Source: Brachypterus glaber
Taxonomy: Eukaryota; Arthropoda; Insecta; Coleoptera; Kateretidae
Assembly: GCA_958510825.1 (NCBI GenBank)
Contig: OY294045.1
Span: 7,243,916 to 7,307,915, forward strand
Length of the DNA: 64,000 nt
Direction: 5' to 3'
Made by a program: the position numbers and the translations under genes. Position 1 is the stretch's first letter. Each line of letters starts with the position of its first letter. Of the stretch, positions 43,261 through 53,707 are shown piece by piece. The notes under the pieces were generated by a model. That model saw only the letters and a program-made list of their open reading frames with translations. It had not been told where the DNA came from and made no database searches.

Positions 43261-44155
43261 ACATTTTTTTGCGTATTTTTGCGTTTCATTTCGATAAAAG
43301 ATCTTGTTTGTCCGGTAAATCTTGAAGGTAGGATAACTTAAGAAAGCTTTGAGCTAAAGACCTGAAATTTGGCATACAGATATATTACCGATATTCTCAG
43401 TTGGGATTGTTTATGGTTAAATATTGGGATGCCAAATAGCCAAATGAAAATTGGTACATAGGAGTTTTTGATGTGGCTGAAATTAAATCTAATGGTTAAG
43501 AATATATTTTTATTGACGTGATACATTTTAAAATTTTAAAATGGGAAAACTCCTAGGTAAATCAAAAAAGTTTTAAACAAAAGAGCCTAATGGGAGCACA
43601 AAATGATCTATATTAAATATGTCTAGGGGGCACAATGGAGACATGGGGCAATATTTTTCATATGGTGAACTTTATGGCGACCATTGTATAAACATGTGCC
43701 TAAAAATTCTTAGTTTAGGAGTATTTTAAATTTCCCTACTTTAATTTTCTTCAACAGGCCTGCAGGGGGTAGGTTTCCGCCGGCATGGCCACCTGTTAAA
43801 TTTTAAACTGACGTAAAGTTGTTTCTTCTTAGTTTTCAGACATGCCACCTGCCTGTGAGTCTCACTTGAGACATTACAATAGCAAGGCAATGATTCACTG
43901 TCAACGCGAATTGAAAACATGTTCTTTGAGTATTTTCTGTCAGTCATTTTGTTTGTTTTTTTTTATTCCTTTGGAATCTAGACGGCTTTTTTTTCACTTT
44001 ACGTTTTTATGTGAGACTTAACCTATAAGGAGCAATAGAATTGTTCTAATCTTTGAAATTAATCAAAAAAAAAGCTAAAGGAAAAATCTGATTGACACAT
44101 TTTTTTTCAGAAAAAATTTCTTTTTTGCACGACCAAGACTAAAACCTAATTTTAC

Positions 44156-44693
44156 GGCAGACTAACATCTCTACTCTAAATTTCTCTACTCCCTAACATC
44201 CCTACTCCACAACAACTCTACTCCGTAACATCTCTACTCCATAAAATCTCTACTCCGTAACAACTCTACTCCACACTATACACACTCGATTAGCCACTTG
44301 TCTTAATTCAAAAGAATATTTGTCATGCTAAGTCACTGTCAAAAATGAATTCAGTTTATTTATTACTTACATATTAGTGCATGTTAAGAGTACGCGGTCA
44401 TTGTTGCTTTTAGAATAATTCATTTATGATTGTTCTAGATTTACATTTAAAGATAAACGTTTTCTAGGAAAAAAATAATATAATCTAGAAGAAGAAGAAG
44501 ATTCTTTGTTCATTAAACTGCACATTTATTATTAAGTGGCTAATAAAGTGCATATAGTGTGGAGTAGAGTTGTTACGGAGTAGAGATGTTATGGAGTAGA
44601 GATGTTACGGAGTAGAGTTGTTGTGGAGTAGGGATGTTATGGAGTAGGGATGTTAGGGAGTAGAGAAATTTAGAGTAGAGATGTTAGTCTGCC
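44156..44693. mobile_element. hAT-like MITE with minisatellite arms (8-bp duplication)
   Basis: Ends GGCAGACTAACATCTCTACT and its complement are flanked on both sides by AATTTTAC (44148-44155 and 44694-44701). Each arm, about 145 bp, consists largely of tandem 14-17-mers of the form CTCTACTCCRTAACAT; the right arm is the reverse complement, unit for unit. Between them are about 240 bp of unique AT-rich sequence with a GAAGAAGAAGAAG run. Confidence 0.9.
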
Positions 44694-44734
44694 AATTTTA
44701 CTTTTATTTTCGGGACTAAACTTGCCGTTTTTCT

Positions 44735-46674
44735 AGGTTAAAAATCTAATCCGCCATATTGGATCCGCCATTTTCAACTCTAACTTTTAAATTCTGACCT
44801 CGGATTCAGATTCAGCGACCCAAAAACATAATATCATGTTTATTAAAAAAAAAAAATTTCAGCACATTTTTGGCACGAAAACTTTAGTTTCACTGCTCTG
44901 TGAAGGGGTTAATACTAGAAATCCATAGAAATAATTTGTATGCAGAGACCTTTTAACTATTTACCGTCAATTAATAAAGTTTGATGAAATTTAGTTTATA
45001 ATCGTGCGCCGCGATCAAGAAACAATTCGATTTGGTTCTAATTACATTTTATGGGCTGAACAGTTTTAGTTTAAAGTGAAGTTGTATGTAATTTAACTTT
45101 AGAGTATTGTTTCATCATTTGGCCATTTGAAATTTTCAACAGTTTTCAACACAATTTTAAACAAAGAAGGATATATCGTTTTAAAGGTGAGTTTTTGGCT
45201 AAATGAAAATAATATGTTTTTGTGAAAAAAAAGTGCAAATTAATAAAAAGAAATGATGACAATCGTAACAATCGTAAACATGACAACAATGCACCATTCA
45301 TCGTGATAAACTAAATGCTTTATCATTTTGAAAAAAAGTGATATTTTTTTGTTTATCTGAACATCAACATAAGATTTGGAATGTATAATAAAAATACTTT
45401 ATAATATTAAAAAGCCACAATATATTACTAGTCTGGGGTCACACTGTCCCATGACATTGTAGGCGTTAGGTTACTATATAATAACGTTGGATTGAATTAT
45501 TAGTATAAATAAATACCTAAAAAACAACTCGATAATTATCGATATAATTATAATTACTGATAAACTAGTCTGATGAGTCCAACCTAATTACACATTGTGT
45601 TATTTATACCATGTTAAATCCATAAAAATTAACAACATTACATTTGCACCGCTCTGTACAATAACTTAATAAATGAAGAAATTAAATATACTTTTTTTGC
45701 TTTAAACATTCTAAACTTACATAAAAAAACTATATTATATTTAAAATCATTGCTATAGTCTGCCACACGGTAAGAAAGCTCCGACAAAGGGGGGAGGTAT
45801 CACGGAACGGCCAGCGTGCTCTCTTTTTTACGTCATAAGCGTGCGTGCGTGAAAGTGAGAGACACACCCATTCTTCACATACTTTCGATAGCCACAGAAC
45901 CGTGGGTCAAACAATATTGGTCAGGGGAAACGCGGAGAGGTCCGGGAATCTGAAAAAGTGAGGAAATCTTTAATTTTATCCAAAGAGTCAGAGAATTTTG
46001 TGAAAATTAAGAATCCAAAAGTCCTCCTAAAACTTAATGTTTTTATTTTTTTGAGCAAATTTTAAAATAGGACAAGAAATCTTTTTTTTTAAACAACTAC
46101 GTGTGTTGAGTGATGCGTTGTTGCCATTTTTGCAAATTTTTATTTATTTGTTTGGACTTTGGACCTAGAAATCAGTTTTACATAATTTATTTTCATCATT
46201 TTTTACTTTTTTAAACAAACATACATTTTTGCCATTTAACCCCTGATAAAACTATATTCTTCTTTGCCCTTTTACCTTTCAGGCAAAATAACTATTGCTG
46301 TAACTTAATTCTAATGGTAGTATAAATTACCGGTAGGTAGTAACTCCTATTAGTGATAATTGTCAAATTTGTAGTCAGATAATATTACGTGCGTACATTA
46401 TTATAGGTCAATGTTATAATTACTATGTTATAATTACTCATATTAAATTCCTGTTCATTTTTAATTACTTAAACAATAGTTTTAATTAATAACGTATTAA
46501 TATTTGCGTATACCTACTCACTAATAAACATAAATATTCGTAGTTTGTAAACCCTAAAAATATGTGAAACATGTTTGATAAATGTGATTTAAAATGCCCG
46601 TATACATATAATTAAATCATAATTAATTTAGTTGCTTATAATAGGTTAGTTTATGCAAAAATTAACGAAGCTAA
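44735..46674. other. AT-rich interval, repeat fragments, no gene
   Basis: Bases 44735-44830 are a CCGCCATATTGGATCCGCCA repeat fragment. Bases 45765-45912 are the second copy of the repeat at 30660-30840. The remainder is AT-rich without a credible frame. CTGATGAGTCC at 45571 looks like part of a hammerhead core but has no partner. Confidence 0.5.
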
Positions 46675-47289
46675 AGGTCGATTCAGGCATAATTATCACT
46701 AACTACACTAAACTGAATTAGGAAATTAATAAATTTATAAAATTAAGAAACATAACCTCAAATTCTAAAATAAATTTTCCGTGGTATGCAACAATTAAGA
46801 TAAAAGATAAAATATAGCATAAAATAATGATAAAATCCTAAAATACACCATAGAAAAAGAAGAATTTCTGAAATACACAAACTTTAGTGCAAAACTTTAC
46901 AAACAATCCTTATCCAAGTATCAAAATAAAAATGAAGATGGCGACACATCAGTATTTTAAAAATTAGTACATTTTCAGTGTTAAGGAAAAACACAGTAGT
47001 TACATAAGAAAATAAAAGGTACTTCTGGAGATAAGTTGGTTTGAAAATACGATTTTTAGACCCGACAACTGCAAATATAGTTATAATCGTCCTACGCAAT
47101 AGATATTTGTTTTTTTTACTTATTCAGTCGTATTTACACATACTTATTATCTATTTGGCATTTACCTTATTGTTGCATACCACGGAAAATTTATTATAGA
47201 ATTTGAGGTTATGTTTCTTAATTTTCTTAATTTCGAAATTTCTTAATTCAGTTTAGTGTAGTTAGTGATAATTATGCCTGAATCGACCT
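46675..47289. mobile_element. Harbinger-like MITE (TAA duplication)
   Basis: AGGTCGATTCAGGCATAATT begins a 45-bp stretch that is repeated exactly in inverse orientation at the right end; with one change the arms continue to about 130 bp (CATAACCTCAAATTCT, TTTTCCGTGGTATGCAACAA). TAA flanks both sides (46672-46674, 47290-47292), the duplication used by PIF/Harbinger. The frame at 46884-47099 is in the spacer and not recognised. Near-identity of the arms suggests a recent copy. Confidence 0.8.
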
Positions 47290-47622
47290 TAAATAGAAAT
47301 AAAAGTTATTTTACGTCTATACTGCGCATTCTCGGTGAAAATGACTACGATCTTAAAATTAATTATATTTTTAGTTAGTTCGTTAACTTTCACAAAGCAT
47401 AGTAAAGAGTTAAGATTATTTATATTTATCATTATTTTCGTTAATTTTCTCATAAACTAATCCTAAACCTATAAGAATCAAAATGTTCTAAATAACGTAT
47501 CATTACTATTTGATACATAATAGTTATTTTACAATAATTTATGTGCTACAGAATAATTATTTTATAAAATCTATATAAAACATTTTACTATTCCTTAAAA
47601 CGACTTTTGTTTGATTAACGCA

Positions 47623-47699
47623 GTCGTCCCTCCGAAGTGACTGATCGATTTCGTGCTTTTTAGCACTCTTCAGAGCCACATATCGGTAGTAGGGACAAC
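47623..47699 (-). ncRNA. Hammerhead ribozyme, copy A
   Basis: Read on the minus strand from 47699: outer stem I GTTGTCCCT pairs with AGGGACGAC (9 bp, one G-U); an ACTA bulge; CCG/CGG; an ATAT/TT internal loop; GTGGCT/AGTCAC (6 bp, one G-U). Then comes the core CTGAAGA, stem II GTGC-TAAAAA-GCAC, the core GAAA, and a minimal stem III (TCGAT) ending in ATC. All invariant core bases are present. Predicted self-cleavage is after ATC, between 47643 and 47642. Stem III is only one or two base pairs, but ATCGAT is self-complementary, so two molecules could pair; such dimer-dependent type I ribozymes are known in Penelope-like elements. Confidence 0.85.
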
Positions 47700-48058
47700 T
47701 ACGAAAATCAAATCCTTTCCATATATCTCTATATAGAGTTTAAAAATCGTTGTAAGGAAAAGCAAAAACAGCTAGCGACATCTACTGCTAAAAGCAGAGA
47801 CTGGATAAACCTATCGACAGTCCAAAAAAGGAAGCAGTTATTGGTTTCAAGAACCTATTGCACGCTGTCGATAGGGGGCAGATTAATCAATGCCACGGTG
47901 GACATTGCCGCCAATTGAATCCTAAACGCTAGTAGGTCACCTTTTACAGTGGTATCTGAATTAATAAACTAAATTAAATTGTTTGATATTTACAAATTTA
48001 AAAAATCTATATAAAACATTTTACTATTCCTTAAAACGACTTTTGTTTGATTAACGCA

Positions 48059-48135
48059 GTCGTCCCTCCGAAGTGACTGATCGATTTCGTGCTTTTTAGC
48101 ACTCTTCAGAGCCACATATCGGTAGTAGGGACAAC
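48059..48135 (-). ncRNA. Hammerhead ribozyme, copy B
   Basis: Identical in sequence to copy A over its 77 bases and exactly 436 bp from it. All core bases (CTGAAGA, GAAA, ATC at the cleavage site) are intact. Predicted cleavage lies between 48079 and 48078. Cleavage at both A and B in one minus-strand transcript would release a 436-nt RNA. Confidence 0.85.
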
Positions 48136-48431
48136 TACGAAAATCAAATCCTTTCCATATATCTCTATATAGAGTTTAAAAATCGTTGTAAGGAAAAGCA
48201 AAAACAGCTAGCGACATCTACTGCTAAAAGCAGAGACTGGATAAACCTATCGACAGTCCAAAAAAGGAAGCAATAGGTTCTTGAAACAAATAACTGCTTC
48301 CTTTTTTGGACTGTCGATAGGTTTATCCAGTCTCTGCTTTTAGCAGTAGATGTCGCTAGCTGTTTTTGCTTTTCCTTACAACGATTTTTAAACTCTATAT
48401 AGAGATATATGGAAAGGATTTGATTTTCGTA

Positions 48432-48508
48432 GTTGTCCCTACTACCGATATGTGGCTTTGAAGAGTGCTAAAAAGCACGAAATCGATCAGTCACTTCGGA
48501 GGGACGAC
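48432..48508 (+). ncRNA. Hammerhead ribozyme, copy C (core-mutated)
   Basis: Same fold on the plus strand, with stems I and II and the GAAA and ATC segments unchanged. The first core base is T (48458) instead of C, giving TTGAAGA where copies A and B have CTGAAGA. That base (C3 in standard numbering) pairs in the active centre with G8, and changes there are known to abolish or strongly reduce cleavage, so this copy is probably inactive. The predicted site would be between 48488 and 48489. Confidence 0.75.
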
Positions 48509-48904
48509 TGCGTTAATCAAACAAAAGTCGTTTTAAGGAATAGTAAAATGTTTTATATAGATTTTTTAAATTTGTAAATATCAAACAATTTAATTTAGTT
48601 AATTATTTTATAATTATTGTATCAAATAAGTTTTTTAATTATTTAATTAGATTTATTGGTTACGGTTAATGGCTTTTTTAAAAGGCTCATTAACAACCGA
48701 TATTAAGTATCATAATTTATAATACGAAATAAAATATTAGCTGATTTATAATTATTAAAAAGATAATTTCAATTATTTAAGCCTACCTACACCAAAATTA
48801 AAATACACCTATAAAACATAATTGAGTTACCATTTTATTAAAATTAAAACAAAAAAATAAATAAATAAGTCATAAAGATATGTAATGCTACGCATTCCAT
48901 TATA

Positions 48905-49376
48905 CAGGGTGTATTTGAAATAGGGTCGGAAATTTTAACAGGTGATTCTACATGATAAAATATGACAAAAAGTTCCTATAAACATATATCTAAAAATGCG
49001 TCATAAGGGACCTACGCCCCTTTGAAATTGGATAAAAAAATCGGTTTTTATTTAATAACCCAGGAACCCTTTGAGATATATTAACGAGGTTTTGCACGTG
49101 AATTAATCCTAATAAGGCCCATCTTTGTATGTCATTTTCACGTATTTATTTAAACCAGGGGTATGCGAAACGGGGGGGCCTTATCAGTTTTTTGTCCCAA
49201 ACTTTTTTCTGTGTAACTTTTTTGCAATTTTATTTTTGAAATATGATTCCTCAGGTCAAAATACATAAAAAAGGTACTCTTGTTGTAATACTGTAGGATT
49301 AACCGTTTTCGAGAAAAGTTCATTTGAAGGTGAAATTTCACGGTTCGAGGTCCGACCCTATTTCAAATACACCGTG
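48905..49376 (+). mobile_element. Family B element, copy 2 (one arm, TA target)
   Basis: A 472-bp derivative retaining the left arm of family B (CAGGGTGTATTTGAAATAGG onward) joined to only about 26 bp of the right end (TCCGACCCTATTTCAAATAC then ACCGTG). TA flanks both sides (48903-48904, 49377-49378). The host repeat is uninterrupted at about 12445 (CATTCCATTATATACTATTC), proving a TA duplication. Bases 48603-48870 before it show no gene. Confidence 0.88.
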
Positions 49377-49379
49377 TAT

Positions 49380-50150
49380 ACTATTAACAGCGGATAGTAT
49401 AATATTGCATTATTTTAAAATACTTAAACGCAAGTTTTAAAATTATTTTCAAAAACAATAGGAACTTTTCTCTCATAGAACTTCATTTCTAAAAATTTTG
49501 ATTCGATCGCATAATTCGTGTACACAAAAAACATGACATCGGACGAACAGACAGACAAATTACCCATTAAAAAAATTGTAGTTATAAGTTTCACAAAATA
49601 AAGTCAACAGGTAAATAATATTTTTATAGCCCTCCAGAGGCTCGCATAAGCATAATACATAACATACAAAGATGTCGTGATAGACGGCGCCTTTGAATTA
49701 ATTTTTGCTCAGAAAAGAGCACATCAACAGTGATAGGCAACCACTTCACAGTGGTCCCAGAAAAATGGGGCTGAAGTTTTCATATTTTTTTTGTTCTGTG
49801 CCATATTTTCGTTAATTTTGAGAAAATTTAAAAAATAAATCGTTCCGCATTAATATTACCGAAACAAGCCATTATACCAAATTTCAGCTAAATCGGACAT
49901 TTTTGAAAAATTTTAAACCACCCTAATGACTTAAAACACATTTTTAAAACTAAAAAAATACACTTTTAGTTCGTGTAAAGAAGTCACGTGCAAAACAAAT
50001 TTACACTACAATATTTCAAAAACTCTTTGACTCACAGACTTATAATTTGGAACAAAGGATTTCTAAGTAGTAGAAAAATTTGTTTCAAATTTCAAGCCTC
50101 TATGTCAAAGCGTTCTTAAAATATCGTAGCGTAAAGTTGGTCCTCTATTT
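49380..50150. other. No gene seen; partial MITE at 49629
   Basis: Contains a partial copy of the 16825-16945 MITE (CCTCCAGAGGCTCGCATAAG) and otherwise AT-rich sequence with no supported frame. Confidence 0.5.
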
Positions 50151-50965
50151 TCCTCATAGACAAAGAACATAGATGAGCTGTCATCTCAAGGTTATATACA
50201 AATTTACGAGTCCTCCATTTTGATCGGAAGTTACGTCAGAAATCAGCCGGGAAATTTAAATTAGTGGGTAAAATGTAAATAAATAAACGACATAACCTTA
50301 CTTTTTAATTTTTTCTTATGTTATATTAAAAAAAATCAAACTTACCTAAAAAATATGATACTGCTGTCTGCAGGTAACAGTCGTTTTATGTTTCTACAAC
50401 TGTTTATAAAACACGTCATTGCAAAGACTTTACTAGTTCTTTGAAAAAGCACTATAAAATATACAAAAAACACCGAAAGACTTTAAAAGTTCATAAACGC
50501 TATTATATAGTCTATAATAAAATAAAATGTCACCCTTCTAGCACAAAACACCAAACGCGTAGAAAAAATAACAGAAAAACCTCTAAAACAAACTCAAAAC
50601 ATACATAAATTAGGTTATGTTAACCTGTTGCACGAATATGTTAGAGGTTAAATTACTGGTAAAAATAAATAAATATCTGTGTAGTATAACATATTGATTT
50701 AGTTTTTACATATATAACAAACTGTTGCAACAAAACAACGACAAAAAGAAACTTTTACAGACTACTGAAGTGAAATGAAAAGACACATCTCTAACAAAGA
50801 AAATATTCCTATCTAACGCAACACAGTGTTACCAATATAAAATATATATTTTTTTACTTTATGTTGGACAATTGGAATCAAAATGGAGGACGCATTTAGT
50901 CGGGACGCAGAAGTATGCGCAGACGGTCAATAATCAATCTATTTGTTTATTTTGTCTATGATTTT
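50150..50965. mobile_element. TIR element with TCATAGACAAA ends
   Basis: TTTTCCTCATAGACAAAGAA at the left and TTTTGTCTATGATTTTCCTG at the right are inverted; both arms also hold TCCTCCATTTTGAT followed by a diverged tail, about 100 bp in all. The interior is AT-rich and noncoding. Target duplication not resolved. Confidence 0.6.
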
Positions 50966-51229
50966 CCTGTACTGTTGCAATGTAACATGTAACTGTTCAC
51001 AGTATTACATGTATATTTTTAAATGTCGTGCATTCTGAGTTTATAATTATTCAAACGCACAAAAGCCTCAAATTACATAATGTCGGACCGCAACCGCGGG
51101 GGTCTACCCGGGTGGCCTGTTAATTGTTTAAATCCTAATTTGCGGTTTTGTGATTTTTCGTTTTTCTATTGCTGGTCGATACCAAAGACTGGGTCCATCT
51201 CAAATCTTACACACTGTTAGAAAAATCTA

Positions 51230-51945
51230 AAAAAAAGTAAAAAATAAAAAATACCTAAGTCGGTGCCAATGGAGATTTCTCCCGTTAGATTAGACAGGGA
51301 CAAAAGTTCTACCTAAAAAGGATCGAAGACATACATACACTCCCACTTCCACCCAACCAAACAAATTCTGTATTTGTTCTTTGTTGAACAAATACAATAT
51401 TTACTTGGCCGGGCGAACTGTGTAACTATATTATTTTTACTGGCGCCATCTAAATTTTAGTAGAATTATCTTATTCTACAGATTCACATTAGCTATGTTC
51501 GTTCGTGCCGCTCACTGCTACACTTTCCGGCCAACCAAATAAATACTGTATTTATTGTATAAAAAACAAATACAGTATTTATTTGGTTGGCTGGAAAGTG
51601 TAGCACAAATGAGATAGAGATAGGGTAGGCGTCTTTTGTTTCATAATTCTAGTTGTAGAGAGCTCCATTTCACTATTCCCTAATTTAATTACTAACAATT
51701 ATTTTTTTATTATTTTATTATCGTGTGCTGTAAAATTGGCACCGACTTAAGTATTTTTTATTTTTTACTTTTTAGAGACATAGATGTCGGTTCATTTTTT
51801 TTGCGAAAAGTTTTTATTTTTTACTTTTTAGAGATACAGAACTTGTAGACTTGTAATCTCATCTAAGCTAAATTATAGTTGTCCTTCCATCTCGGCAAAC
51901 TGATTGATAACCTCCTCCTTTTTGGAAGTCGGTTAAAAAGTACAA
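51230..51945. repeat. AAGTCGGTTAAAA repeat, copy 2
   Basis: Related to 9690-10490: contains TTGGCACCGACTTAAGTATT, GAGACATAGATGTCGGTTCA, ATAGTTGTCCTTCCATCTCG and ends GATAACCTCCTCCTTTTTGG then AAGTCGGTTAAAAA. Into it fall two hairpins built on CCAACCAAATAAATACAG (about 51344-51415 and 51517-51604). Confidence 0.6.
51517..51604. repeat. Near-perfect 88-bp hairpin
   Basis: GCTACACTTTCCGGCCAACC then AAATAAATACTGTATTT faces AAATACAGTATTTATTTGGT then TGGCTGGAAAGTGTAGC across a 14-base loop. A diverged relative with ACCAAACAAATTCTGTATTT lies 170 bp upstream. Confidence 0.8.
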
Positions 51946-52111
51946 CCAAACGTTGTTGTAACAACTTTGAGGTATATAATACCATTTTTACGATTATTTT
52001 AAAACTTTATTATATTAAATCCACTACTTAAAATTGTAGATTCATATTTTTTAACAAAACAATAATGTTGTCACTATAATAGTATAATAGTATAGTATAA
52101 TAGTATAGTTT

Positions 52112-52799
52112 TTTTTCTACTACTGCTTTAGAATGTAAGCAAATACACACACTTTTCAAACACAGAATTAATCCATTCTAGCTCTAGATACGGTATGAAT
52201 ATTCCTTATCAAGTGTTAAAATGAGCACATGCACTGCCATCTCTTTTTTAGCAAAAATATATTTATTTTACCATGAAATATTGAATAATTTAATGCAATT
52301 TAAAGTTTTGCGTTAAAATTACATAGTTTATTAGTTTTTCTTAATATTTGACCAGTTTTTTATCAATTTAGTTAAAAAAATTAAAACTGCTCCATCTATT
52401 GTTAAATATTTAAACCTGATATCTGTCACAGCAATCTGACATAACCTTCAATTTTTGCATTATAATTTGTAAATATGTGTTAAAATTAAATAAAAATGTT
52501 TTTTAACTACTGACTTGATAAAATTATTAAATAACATTAATTGCTTTATTTAAAAATATGTGTTTTGTTGCATTTGCAATGTCGAGTCACAAAAAAACAT
52601 TGTTTTTAACCTTGTCCGCAGTTTAAAGCCATACAGTGTTTCATATTTGCAGTCGAAGAAAAAGTATAGTCTACAACACGTATGGAATAGTCAATCCGCG
52701 CTCGCGGAACCGTGATACTCGCCTGCCGGCTCGTATGACAAACTTTCCGCTCGCGCGGAATATTGTCTATTCCACACTAGTTATAGAATATACTATTTG
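52112..52799 (+). repeat. Repeat family G, copy 2, with extra GC-rich hairpin
   Basis: Closely matches 41472-42210, but near its end (52683-52780) holds an imperfect hairpin, GGAATAGTCAATCCGCGCTC to GCGCGGAATATTGTCTATTCC (quoted to 20: GCGCGGAATATTGTCTATTC). Copy 1 lacks most of it and copy 3 has a shorter form, so the hairpin has been eroding. Confidence 0.7.
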
Positions 52800-52893
52800 A
52801 GGAAGGATGATTAATAAAACTGACGACAATCAGATGATTCTAATAAATGTTTTGCCAAAATATTGAAAGTAGGCATTATGGGCTAAAATTTTT

Positions 52894-53057
52894 AAGTGCA
52901 TAAAGGCCTATCCAAAAGCTTGCATAAGAACATAAAACATAAGAATGCGGTGCCATGATTAGTTTACAAGATTTTAAGTGCATAAAGGCCTATCCAAAAG
53001 CTTGCATAAGAACATAAAACATAAGAATGCGGTGCCATGATTAGTTTACAAGATACA
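52894..53057 (+). repeat. 82-bp tandem duplication in a MITE
   Basis: AAGTGCATAAAGGCCTATCC begins two almost identical 82-bp units (52894 and 52976). The second runs on to complete the inverted-repeat MITE related to 16825-16945 (GCATTGTTATGTATTACGCG, then GATATGCCTTT at about 53125). Confidence 0.85.
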
Positions 53058-53129
53058 TGGCGCCACATCAAGCCAATCACGGCATCGCATTGTTATGTAT
53101 TACGCGAGCCTGTCGATATGCCTTTAGTA

Positions 53130-53707
53130 ATACTTATTATGTGCATAAGTAATACTTATTAAGCACTAGCGTCTACGTCCCAAATGCAACTCGGTCTTTC
53201 GCGCTGTTGCCAAATTGTGCAGATATATTAGATATATCTTTGGTTTTTGGTCGTCGGTGCTTCGCATCCAGGATGCGACGGGGACGGGGATTAATTAAAG
53301 TATGTTCCGGGATGTAAAAAGGCCTGAAATTTTGGCTAAGTATTAATTTTTTATCTATAATCATGTAAAAACTTATTGTTGCAGGAGATTTAATCCAAAA
53401 TACTATACCCTCCTTTAACATAAAACGTGGAAGTTGCACGGTGGAGTATTTGGGGTGGACAGTCTATTGGTCGTCGATACAAAAGTATTCGATTAAACAA
53501 AACATGTTTTACCGCAAATGAGATTAGACCAATTAAAGCAAAAGGGATAACAACCACTGTCGGTCTGGATTGGGAATCAGACTCCTAGGCGTGGATATCT
53601 CGAGGGAATACAAAACCAATAATGAAATATTTATTGTTTTTAATCTTTTAGTTCCTAAGTTAAAACTAGAGAAATATTTCAAGTGAACCAATTTATGACG
53701 AAAAATA
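53130..53707. other. Mixed sequence without a recognised gene
   Basis: The least AT-rich part of the interval, with an 88-codon minus-strand frame (53173-53439) that begins MQLPRFMLKEGIVFW. It matches no family I recognise, and base composition is close to background, so it is not called as a gene. TTGGTCGTCG occurs at 53250 and 53468. Confidence 0.4.

Larger units (their letters stand above)
47566..48602. mobile_element. Ribozyme-bearing repeat array (Penelope-like terminal repeats or retrozyme)
   Basis: Three copies of one repeat lie together. Copies A (47566-47840) and B (48002-48271) are direct repeats 436 bp apart. Copy C (48294-48565) is inverted relative to B and separated from it by about 22 bp; the B/C inverted pair extends out to about 47970 and 48600. 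Each copy carries a hammerhead fold. The 22-base loop between B and C appears in the opposite orientation beside copy A, as if an inverted pair had recombined. The mixed direct and inverted arrangement is what is known for Penelope-like element terminal repeats, and tandem ribozyme units are known for animal retrozymes. No reverse transcriptase or GIY-YIG sequence was found here. Single-base differences between copies argue against a simple assembly artefact. Confidence 0.7.

Noticed and set aside
45571..45620. Possible hammerhead core (CTGATGAGTCC)
   Set aside because: No stem II partner, no GAAA and no cleavage triplet follow.
53173..53439. 88-residue minus-strand frame
   Set aside because: No recognisable domain, ordinary composition, and no splice or promoter context; kept only as a note in the interval entry.
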